A DNA stretch of 64,000 nucleotides from Dyadobacter sp. CY312 (GTDB lineage Bacteria; Bacteroidota; Bacteroidia; Cytophagales; Spirosomataceae): contig NZ_JAJUXG010000009.1 of assembly GCF_021390535.1 (NCBI RefSeq), positions 62,001 to 126,000 on the forward strand, read 5' to 3'. The notes under the pieces were generated by a model that had not been told where the DNA came from, made no database searches, and worked only from the letters and a program-made list of their open reading frames with translations. The translations under genes and the position numbers were made by a program. Positions 54,991 through 63,411 of this stretch are shown here, piece after piece (the first letter of the stretch is position 1; the number at the start of each line of letters is the position of its first letter).

Positions 54991-55041
54991 CAATAGAAGT
55001 AAAATTGCAGACGAATACACGAAATCACCAGATGAGTAAAA
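54991..55041 (+). repeat. 51-bp direct repeat, left copy
   Basis: Identical over 51 bases to 55715-55765, including the leader and first codons (ATGAGTAAAA) of the response regulator at 55756. After the exact part the two copies remain partly alike (both continue to ...AAATGTT). Read as protein this copy gives MSKNIKCY... and stops after 16 codons. It is a duplicated false start. Confidence 0.85.
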
Positions 55042-55058
55042 ACATAAAATGTTATAGC

Positions 55059-55598
55059 TCATTCCTCACTCAAAACAATTAGTCCAATTTTATCGGGATG
55101 ATCCTGAACAAGTTGGTCCCCGGGAACATGTCGCATTAACCAAAGAATAAACAGGTCGCCAAATGCTGTCAAGATGAATACGATTCCAAATGCCAAAACC
55201 CACCCATTCCCTATTAACATCGAAATGATATACGGAACAATCCCCATTACAACCAGTGGCATGACCGTTATCACCCGGTATTTTTTCGCCAAAACAGGTA
55301 CTTTACTATGAAAATAAGGAGTCAAAGTTTTCCATTTGATTCCTAACTTCACATCGGTAAGACTTATACGTCCATACCAAATAGCTGTCAGGTAATGAAT
55401 GAGCTCATGAATTCCTATGCCCAAAAGAAATACGCTAAGAACCCCGATCCACACCAATGCGGGTTTATCTCCGATCCCGGCTGTCTTTCCATATAGCTTT
55501 TCAAAAGGGGTTAAAAGTACGAGGTACAGGGCTATTGACACGACAAATCCATATAATTGCACCGTTCCTGATTTTTCGGTAAGCTCAATGTGTTTCAT
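55059..55598 (-). CDS. DUF3267-type membrane protein with HEXXH motif
   Basis: The 179-residue protein has about four membrane helices and an HEXXH-like zinc motif in GIGIHELIHYLTAIWYG, with HPDK near the C-terminus. It fits DUF3267, related to intramembrane zinc proteases of the M50 group. The gene lies between the two 51-bp direct repeats, in a 724-base unit that separates the ABC genes from the LytTR system, so it seems to have been inserted or duplicated into this spot. Function is unknown. Confidence 0.8.
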   Translation of the reverse strand: MKHIELTEKSGTVQLYGFVVSIALYLVLLTPFEKLYGKTAGIGDKPALVWIGVLSVFLLGIGIHELIHYLTAIWYGRISLTDVKLGIKWKTLTPYFHSKVPVLAKKYRVITVMPLVVMGIVPYIISMLIGNGWVLAFGIVFILTAFGDLFILWLMRHVPGDQLVQDHPDKIGLIVLSEE

Positions 55599-55714
55599 TT
55601 TTAGATGAATTAAGTTTAAAATTTACGAGTGGTTTTCTTAAATGCTGTCTTCAAAATAAGCGGATCATACCAAGGGCTTAAAACATTTTCGACTGATTAA
55701 TAACTCATTTCGCT

Positions 55715-55765
55715 CAATAGAAGTAAAATTGCAGACGAATACACGAAATCACCAGATGAGTAAAA
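55715..55765 (+). repeat. 51-bp direct repeat, right copy (native regulator leader)
   Basis: This is the copy that belongs to the response-regulator gene and holds its start codon at 55756. It is exactly repeated at 54991-55041, 724 bases to the left. Confidence 0.85.
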
Positions 55766-56514
55766 CTATTAAATGTTTTGTAATTGATGATGAACCAGAT
55801 GCCCGGGAACTCATTAAAAAATTTGCAGCAAGGGTTCCATTTCTGGAAATAGTCGGTGAGTTTGGTAATGCAGTAGACGCGTTGTTTCAGGTCCAGGTAA
55901 CCAAACCTGATCTTATTTTTCTGGATGTAGAAATGCCTGAAATGACTGGCTTTGAATTCATCAGGACTTTGAATGGCCATATTCCAAAAATCATCATGGT
56001 TACTGCTTACCCTCAATACGCCATAGATGGTTTCGAGCGCCAGGTCACTGATTACCTTCTAAAACCTACATCTTTTGAGCGTTTTATGAAGGCAATGGTC
56101 AAGGTGAGTGAACAATTACACGGCCAGACAGCAATTGACAAAAATGAGAACTTATCTCAAACTGAGCCAATCAATTCGTCCCAGGTTATAAGAAAGGAAA
56201 CCAATGATTTTATTCTTATCAAAGAAGATAAAAAGCTGCTACGAATCCTGCCCGGTGAAATTTTACTTGTTGAAGCCATGAAGGATTATATTAAGGTGTA
56301 TTTAAAGGATCGGGTAATTGTGACGCACAGCACAATGGCAAAAATGGAAAGTGTGCTACCTGAAACGGAGTTCCTGCGTGTAAACCGTTCTTCGATTATC
56401 CGCATCAATACAATAAGGGAAATTGATGGAAATCAAATAACAACACTGGATGGGAAGAAGGTGGATATTGGGATTACGTATAGAGAGTCAGTGATGCAAA
56501 GGTTAAAAAAGTAG
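55756..56514 (+). CDS. LytTR-family response regulator
   Basis: The 252-residue regulator has a receiver domain (about 1-125) with the phosphorylation Asp in LIFLDVEMPEMTG and a C-terminal LytTR DNA-binding domain (about 150-250, with FLRVNRSSIIRINTI and the VDIGITYRESV end). LytTR proteins bind direct repeats upstream of their targets. I start at 55756, within the 51-bp repeat. It is four bases ahead of the sensor-kinase gene, the usual pair. Confidence 0.93.
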   Translation: MSKTIKCFVIDDEPDARELIKKFAARVPFLEIVGEFGNAVDALFQVQVTKPDLIFLDVEMPEMTGFEFIRTLNGHIPKIIMVTAYPQYAIDGFERQVTDYLLKPTSFERFMKAMVKVSEQLHGQTAIDKNENLSQTEPINSSQVIRKETNDFILIKEDKKLLRILPGEILLVEAMKDYIKVYLKDRVIVTHSTMAKMESVLPETEFLRVNRSSIIRINTIREIDGNQITTLDGKKVDIGITYRESVMQRLKK

Positions 56515-56518
56515 AGAA

Positions 56519-57682
56519 ATGAATGAGTTATTAATGGTAAAGGGTAAATATATTGAGCACTATATCTCAAATAACAAAAGATACCACCAATTTGCTTCCC
56601 ACTTTTTGCTAATAGTACTTACATGGGTTATTAGTAAATATTTTGCAGTTGGCCCCTATTTAAATGACAATCAACTGATTAATAATTATTTTTGTTTATT
56701 AGTCCTTCTTCAAACCCTATTTATTTACTATTTTTTTAGTCTTTTTGTCTTTCCGAAATTTCTATATCCGGGAAAAATAATCCCTTTTATTTTAATTTTA
56801 GCAGCTAGTTTTTTAGTACTTTATTGGAGTAACTATTTATCCATAAATGTATTATTACCATATAGCGATGCTTTTAAACCAAATGGACCAAAGGACTTAT
56901 GGCTTGTAAAAATTCATACCCTTTTAATTGAAAAAGCAGGCTGGTTAGGCTGTTTCACAAGTAGCAGGGTGGCTTTTTGGCATTTCGGTTTCAGTTTTGA
57001 AATAGTAACCGTGTATTTAGCGATAAAAGCATTTCGCGATATTTTGGCTATACAGAAAAAGAATTTAACCCTCGAAAGAGATAACCTCTCCCTCGAACTA
57101 AATTTTCTAAAATCCCAAATCAACCCGCATTTTCTCTTCAATACACTGAATAGCATCTATACTCGTACCGTAGATGTGGATGAGCAAGCCTCAGATATCG
57201 TGCTAAAACTTTCCGATCTGATGCGTTACAGTCTTTATGGAGCAAATGAAGAAAAAGTCCCGTTAGAAGATGAGATGGCTTACATCCAAAATTACCTTGA
57301 TCTGGAAAAGTACAGACATTCTCAAAATTTGGTCGATATTTCATTTGCTATGGATGGCACTGTAACAGGCTACAAAATCGCTCCTCTACTGCTCATATCC
57401 TTTGTGGAAAATGCTTTCAAACATGGTGTAAATCTGAGTAGAAAAGAATCTTTTGTGCACGTTTCGGCAGTAATTGAGGATAGCAAGTTATACTTCACAG
57501 TGCAAAACAGCCTTCCTGACAGCAATGAATCTGCTTCCCCAAAATCGGATTCAAAAAACGCCGGGATTGGTTTGGTAAATACGCGTAAACGATTGGAAAT
57601 GATCTACCCTGATCGCCACGAAATAAATATAGTACAAACAGAACGAGAGTATGAAGTGATGTTAAGCATAGAACTCACCTGA
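56519..57682 (+). CDS. LytS/YehU-type sensor histidine kinase
   Basis: The 387-residue kinase has four membrane helices (about 25-175), then a His_kinase domain with the phosphorylated His in LKSQINPHFLFNTLNSIYT and an HATPase domain (about 270-385, VENAFKHGV and NAGIGLVNTRKRLEMIY). This combination is the common partner of LytTR regulators in Bacteroidota. No periplasmic sensor is present, so it probably senses the membrane or a lipid-soluble or peptide signal. Confidence 0.92.
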   Translation: MNELLMVKGKYIEHYISNNKRYHQFASHFLLIVLTWVISKYFAVGPYLNDNQLINNYFCLLVLLQTLFIYYFFSLFVFPKFLYPGKIIPFILILAASFLVLYWSNYLSINVLLPYSDAFKPNGPKDLWLVKIHTLLIEKAGWLGCFTSSRVAFWHFGFSFEIVTVYLAIKAFRDILAIQKKNLTLERDNLSLELNFLKSQINPHFLFNTLNSIYTRTVDVDEQASDIVLKLSDLMRYSLYGANEEKVPLEDEMAYIQNYLDLEKYRHSQNLVDISFAMDGTVTGYKIAPLLLISFVENAFKHGVNLSRKESFVHVSAVIEDSKLYFTVQNSLPDSNESASPKSDSKNAGIGLVNTRKRLEMIYPDRHEINIVQTEREYEVMLSIELT

Positions 57683-57748
57683 TCCTGCCAGTTTCTCAAA
57701 CCATAGTAAATTTCAGCCTTCAATATGTTCGCTCACAATCCTGCTGAT

Positions 57749-58681
57749 CTATTTGACCCCAAACCACTTCATCTTAACACTTCCCTTCTTCAAAAGTCCT
57801 TTAATCGCATTAGCAGCTTCAATAGGATAATCTGATTCCAGAATGGAGGCTCCGTCCTGTAAAATGGACTGATAAGCAGCACGCCGCTCTGCTTCATTTG
57901 TCAATTTATCATAAGTCGATGCAGCAGAAATCATACACATCGCTCCCTCCCGATTTATCAAAGCATATAATTCCTTATTTTCTGATTTCACACGTGGTCC
58001 GATATAGGCGATCAATTGCCTGAACGGAATGCCCGCATTTTTGTAGGCATCAAATTCTGTTTTGTTTCTGATGAATGCGGAAAACATACTCTCCTTATTC
58101 CCGGTCAGGTAAAACCTGGCTTCTTCGGGGCTATGAACAGTAAGCATAACATATGCTTCTGCCTTATGCTTTTTAATGAGCTCCGCCGTCATGGCTATAG
58201 GAACATCCTTATGATCAAGGTTCAGGATCGTTTTGCCTCTCGCCCATTGGATTACTTCCGATAGTTTAGGAATTTTATAATCTGTCACATTCCCTTCCGC
58301 GTCTTTCAACCGTACATCTTTCAATTGCTCATAAGTATAATCGGACAATTTCCCGGTTGCAGTCGTAGTGCGGTCAAGGGTTGCGTCATGCATCAGCACA
58401 ATCACGCTGTCTTTGGTTAACCGCGGATCAATTTCAAAAAATGCGGGCGTATGTCTGAGTGTATTTTCAAAGGTTGCTATTGAGTTTTCCGGAAAACCTT
58501 TCACCATTCCTCCCCGATGCCCGGCAATCAGCATCACATCATTTCCTGTAAAGCTGAAAAATGCGTGCATATCCGTCGCTGTTTTCAGTTTCAGAACGTG
58601 CAGTTTCTCCTGCGCTTTTATCGTGTCCGACAAAATTAGCGTAAGCAAACCCGTCAGAGTAAAAATCCATCTTTTGTTCAT
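57749..58681 (-). CDS. glycerophosphodiester phosphodiesterase family protein
   Basis: The 310-residue secreted enzyme has a signal peptide (about 1-23) and a GDPD TIM-barrel. The motifs AGHRGGMVKGFPENSIATFENTL and FEIDPRLTKDSVIVLMHDATLDRTT hold the catalytic His pair and the metal Glu/Asp. It would cut glycerophosphodiesters in the periplasm. It lies 31 bases downstream of the rhamnosidase-like gene, so the two are probably co-transcribed. Confidence 0.92.
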   Translation of the reverse strand: MNKRWIFTLTGLLTLILSDTIKAQEKLHVLKLKTATDMHAFFSFTGNDVMLIAGHRGGMVKGFPENSIATFENTLRHTPAFFEIDPRLTKDSVIVLMHDATLDRTTTATGKLSDYTYEQLKDVRLKDAEGNVTDYKIPKLSEVIQWARGKTILNLDHKDVPIAMTAELIKKHKAEAYVMLTVHSPEEARFYLTGNKESMFSAFIRNKTEFDAYKNAGIPFRQLIAYIGPRVKSENKELYALINREGAMCMISAASTYDKLTNEAERRAAYQSILQDGASILESDYPIEAANAIKGLLKKGSVKMKWFGVK

Positions 58682-58712
58682 ATTTATTGGTTTCCCACGT
58701 TGTGCTGTATTC

Positions 58713-60470
58713 TCATTTCAACACCTTAACACCCTTCGGTGCATCTACGTCAGTTTTGATTTTTCCATTAGCCTGCTTTTCGTGACGCACTTTAACAACA
58801 CCCAGTGGCGTCGGGTAAGTACCTTCTACCCATTGTAAATCGCCCAGATTGGGTTTAACCTGTATCACCTTGCCGCCCGGTTCTACCACAGACACACCCA
58901 AAACGTGCTCGGTCAGCCATGCAGTTGGTCCCGACGCCCAGCCATGGCAGAGACTGTGACGAAGATTTTTGTAACAATATGCACCAAAATCGCCATGTAT
59001 GTCATCCTTCCCATCTGGCACGAGTTCATCAATAGGCGCTGCGTTTTTGGTCCACTCCAGATCAAAATCCTCCCAGAAAGTAGTGGCTCCCATGTCCAGC
59101 ATTCCTCCCCAGTAATTACGAATACAATCCATCGCTCCCTGATAATCCTCAGCCTGCGCTTTGGCTTGAAGCATATAGTAACCATAAAAAGTCGAAAATT
59201 TAGCACACTCTCCCACAGCGATCACCTCTGTATTAGCCTTATCTGCCGGAATGAGCCCCGCAAGAGCCATCAAAGCAGCAGCTTGTTTGGAATGATTTGG
59301 GTCGGGAACATAAAGCTTCATATTGGTCGCCATAGCTTTGCACTTCACTGCTTGCGCTGGTTCGTCTAGAATTGTACAAAGTTCGGCACCTGCATCCAGG
59401 GTCATCACCATCATTGCGTGTAACCCGGCGTGAACACCTTGTGGATTTTCGCTCGAAGGCCAGTCCAGAAAACGCCCTCCGTCCAGATTCTCCTTGTTGT
59501 CTTTAACTTTCGACAACAGCTGATCCAGCAATGCTATCAGATATTTCTGTTGCTGGCGCAAATATTCTTTGTCACCCTGGTTTCGGTAAAGATCACGGTG
59601 AATGAGAACCCACCACATCGAATAAGCACTTATTCCGTTCATCCAGCCGGGCAGCGGCGTAATGTCTCTGGCACGATCCAGACTCTTGGCGACCACTTCA
59701 TTTTTACCAAAAACAGTGTTGATCGTCATTACCTCCGGATGCATATCCCCTACCCACACCAACCTGTCGCGTTTGATACCATCCCACAGATATTCCTGCA
59801 TGTTCAAATGAACGGTATATGCGCCGGTGTCCCAGATTTTATTGAGACGCTCATCGTTGCTTTTAAATGAACCCAGATATGGGATATCTCTATACTCAAA
59901 AATTGCTCTGATCTCTTTAATCTGAAAGTCACGGTTGGCATCAACCAAATCAATTCTTGCAAAACGAAAGCCCGTATTCCCAATATTGGTTACACCCAGC
60001 CAGGGAACGTCTATAATAAAATCCCGCATCGCGTGATCATTTGTGGCGCCGCTGATCGTATCAATATCCGACATCGCTTCACTGACCGATTCTCCAAACC
60101 GAATCCTGATTTTGATAGGTGTATGATCAGCAGGCTGATCGGTCACGATTTGTATGCCTCCTTGTATCTCCTTTCCGAAATCTACCAGCAAACCCGGTTT
60201 TACATCTGCCGTACTGACAAGCCTTGTGATATTCTGATGGACCAGATCAGCCTGTCCTGTACCCGGTTTTAATAAATTTTGCGGATCAATAATGTTTTGC
60301 CCACTTCGATCCGACATCCAGACAATCCGCTTCACAGGCAGATACTTGCGCACCCGTGAGTCTGTTTGCGCTTCATAATCCTGACCGAAAACGGGTGGTA
60401 ACTGCTGGGCGACTGAGCCGGATTTATTCATAAAAAACATGAGGCAAAATAAAATTAAAGACTTCTTCAC
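58713..60470 (-). CDS. alpha-L-rhamnosidase-like glycoside hydrolase (GH78 type)
   Basis: The 585-residue secreted protein has a signal peptide (about 1-22), a beta-sandwich (about 60-190) and an alpha/alpha barrel typical of GH78, with YLWDGIKRDRLVWVGDMHPE and CHGWASGPTAWLTEHVLG. The acidic residues GIKRDRLVWVGD are the family's general-acid region. It would release rhamnose or related sugars from plant or glycoside substrates. It is divergent from the small membrane peptide and symporter, and together they may form a hydrolysis-uptake unit (inference). Confidence 0.88.
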   Translation of the reverse strand: MKKSLILFCLMFFMNKSGSVAQQLPPVFGQDYEAQTDSRVRKYLPVKRIVWMSDRSGQNIIDPQNLLKPGTGQADLVHQNITRLVSTADVKPGLLVDFGKEIQGGIQIVTDQPADHTPIKIRIRFGESVSEAMSDIDTISGATNDHAMRDFIIDVPWLGVTNIGNTGFRFARIDLVDANRDFQIKEIRAIFEYRDIPYLGSFKSNDERLNKIWDTGAYTVHLNMQEYLWDGIKRDRLVWVGDMHPEVMTINTVFGKNEVVAKSLDRARDITPLPGWMNGISAYSMWWVLIHRDLYRNQGDKEYLRQQQKYLIALLDQLLSKVKDNKENLDGGRFLDWPSSENPQGVHAGLHAMMVMTLDAGAELCTILDEPAQAVKCKAMATNMKLYVPDPNHSKQAAALMALAGLIPADKANTEVIAVGECAKFSTFYGYYMLQAKAQAEDYQGAMDCIRNYWGGMLDMGATTFWEDFDLEWTKNAAPIDELVPDGKDDIHGDFGAYCYKNLRHSLCHGWASGPTAWLTEHVLGVSVVEPGGKVIQVKPNLGDLQWVEGTYPTPLGVVKVRHEKQANGKIKTDVDAPKGVKVLK

Positions 60471-60679
60471 AGGTCAGGAATTTGGTTACGGTTTACGTTT
60501 GTAGCAAGATTGGCATCATTATAAATGATTATTCCAAAAAAACTACTCTGTTAACGCCAAGTTAAATTTAGCCATCCTTTTTCTGGGATTTATGCTAAAA
60601 CAATCTAAAAAGCGTTCTAATTTTGTGATGTAACCTTTACAACGGATTTCCTGCAAAAATCCTGAACCCGACGAACAGC

Positions 60680-60823
60680 ATGAATGAAAACGAAAATACG
60701 CCGCAGAACCGCGACGGGCTCCCGCCATTTGTTAAAAACTGGCCACAGCTCTATGCCTTACTCATAGGCACGCTGGTTGTTCTGATCGTTTTCTTCTATC
60801 TGTTTATGACCCATTTTCAATGA
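60680..60823 (+). CDS. 47-residue membrane peptide coupled to a symporter
   Basis: A small gene encodes MNENENTPQNRDGLPPF followed by VKNWPQLYALLIG and one membrane helix (about 22-43), ending MTHFQ. Its TGA overlaps the ATG of the symporter gene (ATGA at 60820), so translation is coupled. The layout, a charged N-terminus with a conserved WPQLY-like patch and one helix, fits a small subunit of a sodium:solute symporter or an assembly factor. It is too short for most gene finders and easily missed. Confidence 0.8.
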   Translation: MNENENTPQNRDGLPPFVKNWPQLYALLIGTLVVLIVFFYLFMTHFQ

Positions 60824-62523
60824 ATTATCTCGACTGGATTGTATTAGCCCTTACCCTCATATTTGTAGTTTCTTACGGCATTTATCGTAGCCGCGAAAAG
60901 CATACAATGGACTCTTTTCTTCTGGCAGATCAGTCGCTTCCCTGGTATCATGTGACGCTTTCACTTATGGCAACCCAGGCCAGTGCCATCACCTTTTTGT
61001 CAGTACCCGGGCAGGCTTATACAGATGGAATGCGGTTTGTCCAGTTCTATTTCGGTCTGCCGCTGGCAATGGTCGTACTTTGTGTCACGTTCGTTCCAAA
61101 GTTTCATAAACTTAAAATATTTACCGCCTACGAATTTCTGGAAAGCCGTTTTGATCTTCGCACACGTGCACTTACGTCATTCCTGTTTCTCCTACAGAGA
61201 GGTTTGTCTACGGGTTTGTCCATCTACGCACCTTCACTCATACTTTCCACTATTCTGGGCTGGGACATTACGCTGACCAACATTATTTCGGGCGGCATTG
61301 TGATGATTTATACCATCACTGGGGGTTCCAGAGCAGTTTCTCACACCCACATGCAACAAATGGCGATTATCACCATCGGAATGGTGGTAGCCGGTTTTAT
61401 GGTAGTGAAGTTTCTGCCCGAAACCGTATCATTTTCGGATGCACTCCATGTCGCCGGCAAGATGGGAAAAACGAATGTGATCGATTTCACCTTTGACCTC
61501 AACAATCGTTACAACGTATGGTCAGGACTGATAGGTGGCTTTTTTCTCCAACTTTCCTATTTCGGAACAGATCAATCGCAGGTGGGTCGTTTCCTCACCG
61601 GGAGCTCCGAAGGACAAAGCAAACTTGGACTAGCCATGAATGGTTTATTGAAAATCCCGATGCAATTCCTCATTCTGCTTGTGGGCGTGCTGGTTTTTGC
61701 TTTTTATCAGTTTAGCACACCACCGTTATTTTTTAACCAAACGGCAGTTGACAAAATAAAAAATACCCCCTACGCTGCTGAGTACCAGTTATTGGAAGAC
61801 AAACACGCTGTTATTCAGGGTGGAAAGCACAAGCAGGTTATGGCCCTCACTGACGCTGTCAAAATTGACGATGAGAATGCCATTGGAATATCCCGCACTG
61901 CTTTGGCTGATACGGAATTAAAAGTGAAAGAAGTTCGCAAGGAAGCAACAACACTTCTGTCCAAAGCCAGCGGCAGTGATGTTAATGATGTGAACTATAT
62001 CTTCCTCCGTTTCGTGATTGATTACCTTCCGGTGGGCATGGTTGGTTTACTCATCGCCGTCATCCTGCTTGCTTCTATGGGATCTGTCGCTTCGGCATAT
62101 AACTCACTGGCTTCCTGTACCGTAGTGGACATTTACAAACGCATGTACCGCAAAGATGACGATTCAAGAAACTATGTGGCAGCTTCCCGATGGGCAACCT
62201 TTTTCTGGGGTATTTTCTGTATCGCCGTAGCACAATATGCCTCCCGACTAGGGAGTATGATAGAAGCAGTTAATATCTTAGGATCATTATTCTACGGAGT
62301 CATTCTTGGAATTTTCCTGGTCGCTTTCTATTTCAAAAAGATCGGAGGTCGGGCCGTTTTCTGGGGTAGCCTCATTGGAGAAGTATTTGTCATTGCAAGC
62401 TACATTCTCGATCTGACCGCTTTCTTGTGGCTCAACCTCATCGGCTGTGTGCTGGTAATTGCTTTTGCCTGGATTATTGAGCAGATATGGCCCGAGGATA
62501 AAATTGCTACTTTACCCGTGTAA
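60820..62523 (+). CDS. sodium:solute symporter (SSS family)
   Basis: The 567-residue transporter has about 13-14 membrane helices, with TGGSRAVSHTHMQQM and YFGTDQSQVGRFLTG typical of SGLT-like members that move sugars. An insert of about 90 hydrophilic residues (about 305-395) lies between helices. The gene starts within the stop of a 47-residue peptide. It is divergent from the rhamnosidase-like gene, so a rhamnose-like sugar is a possible substrate. Confidence 0.92.
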   Translation: MNYLDWIVLALTLIFVVSYGIYRSREKHTMDSFLLADQSLPWYHVTLSLMATQASAITFLSVPGQAYTDGMRFVQFYFGLPLAMVVLCVTFVPKFHKLKIFTAYEFLESRFDLRTRALTSFLFLLQRGLSTGLSIYAPSLILSTILGWDITLTNIISGGIVMIYTITGGSRAVSHTHMQQMAIITIGMVVAGFMVVKFLPETVSFSDALHVAGKMGKTNVIDFTFDLNNRYNVWSGLIGGFFLQLSYFGTDQSQVGRFLTGSSEGQSKLGLAMNGLLKIPMQFLILLVGVLVFAFYQFSTPPLFFNQTAVDKIKNTPYAAEYQLLEDKHAVIQGGKHKQVMALTDAVKIDDENAIGISRTALADTELKVKEVRKEATTLLSKASGSDVNDVNYIFLRFVIDYLPVGMVGLLIAVILLASMGSVASAYNSLASCTVVDIYKRMYRKDDDSRNYVAASRWATFFWGIFCIAVAQYASRLGSMIEAVNILGSLFYGVILGIFLVAFYFKKIGGRAVFWGSLIGEVFVIASYILDLTAFLWLNLIGCVLVIAFAWIIEQIWPEDKIATLPV

Positions 62524-62550
62524 CCCCGGAATATTACAAAATATTGACTT

Positions 62551-62637
62551 AAACGAATATTAATTTTTACAAATCAAATATTCGTTTGATAATTTCAAAC
62601 AAACGTTTGATTTGCCCATATTCTTAATCTACCTTTG
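62551..62637 (+). promoter_or_regulatory. TetR-gene promoter with overlapping palindromic operators
   Basis: TACCTTTG at 62630-62637 is a perfect -7 element and TTTG at 62606-62609 a -33 element, 20 bases apart, the Bacteroidota consensus layout. A perfect palindrome CAAACGTTTG at 62600-62609 overlaps the -33 element, and AAACGAATATT at 62551-62561 is an exact inverted copy of AATATTCGTTT at 62577-62587. The shared half-site AAACG suggests operator sites for the TetR protein encoded downstream. Confidence 0.75.
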
Positions 62638-62686
62638 TTGACTCGTTATGCCGGCTCACACATTCGTGCCCGCATATACTATCAAT

Positions 62687-63340
62687 ATGGAATACAATCC
62701 CAAACAATTACAGATTATAGCCGTTGCGGAAAGACTCTTTGCGGCAAAAGGTTTTTCAGCTACTTCAATCAGAGATATATCACAGGAGGCGGACATCAAT
62801 GTTTCAATGGTGTCTTATTATTTTGGTTCAAAGGAAAAACTGATTGAAGCGCTCTTCGAAGTAAGATCCCGCGATTTTCGTACACGCCTAGACGTGTTGC
62901 TCACCGATCTCGACCTGTCGCCTTTTCAGAGGGTAAACCTGATGATTGACGGCATCATAGACCGGATTACCGAAAAACAGTGCTTTCATAACATTGTCGT
63001 CCGCGAGCAGTTATCAACTGACGGCCGCACACCGGTCATTTCCAAATTGTTGCAGGAATTGAAGCTGGGCAATTTGAAAGCCATGGAAAATATTATTCAT
63101 GAAGGCCAGAAACTGGGTGTTTTCAGAAATGATGTAGACGTTCTTCTTTTGTCTACCACACTGTTTGGCACAATAAACCAGGCACTTAGTACGAAATCCT
63201 TTTACCGTGTCGTGTATGGTCTGGAACAATTATCCGAAGAAGAACAAGAATCGCACATGAAAGAAAAACTTAGAATTCACTTAAAAAAATTGTTTCGTGG
63301 CATGCTCACTACGGAATTAAACGATGCAGTTAGTAGTTAA
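62687..63340 (+). CDS. TetR-family transcriptional regulator
   Basis: The 217-residue regulator has the TetR HTH at its N-terminus (about 8-55: AERLFAAKGFSATSIRDISQEADINVSMV-type layout, then YYFGSKEKLIEALF) and a helical ligand domain. I start at 62687 because it gives the usual distance to the HTH and a leader of about 40 bases; an in-frame ATG at 62648 would lie almost at the transcription start. It is followed by an outer-membrane TolC-like gene, the usual layout of a repressor in front of an efflux operon. Confidence 0.9.
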   Translation: MEYNPKQLQIIAVAERLFAAKGFSATSIRDISQEADINVSMVSYYFGSKEKLIEALFEVRSRDFRTRLDVLLTDLDLSPFQRVNLMIDGIIDRITEKQCFHNIVVREQLSTDGRTPVISKLLQELKLGNLKAMENIIHEGQKLGVFRNDVDVLLLSTTLFGTINQALSTKSFYRVVYGLEQLSEEEQESHMKEKLRIHLKKLFRGMLTTELNDAVSS

Positions 63341-63411
63341 GGATCATAAACCAGCCTCCATAAGATTTAACACCATAAATAATCATTATCAAATTAACAG
63401 TCTCCTTATTC

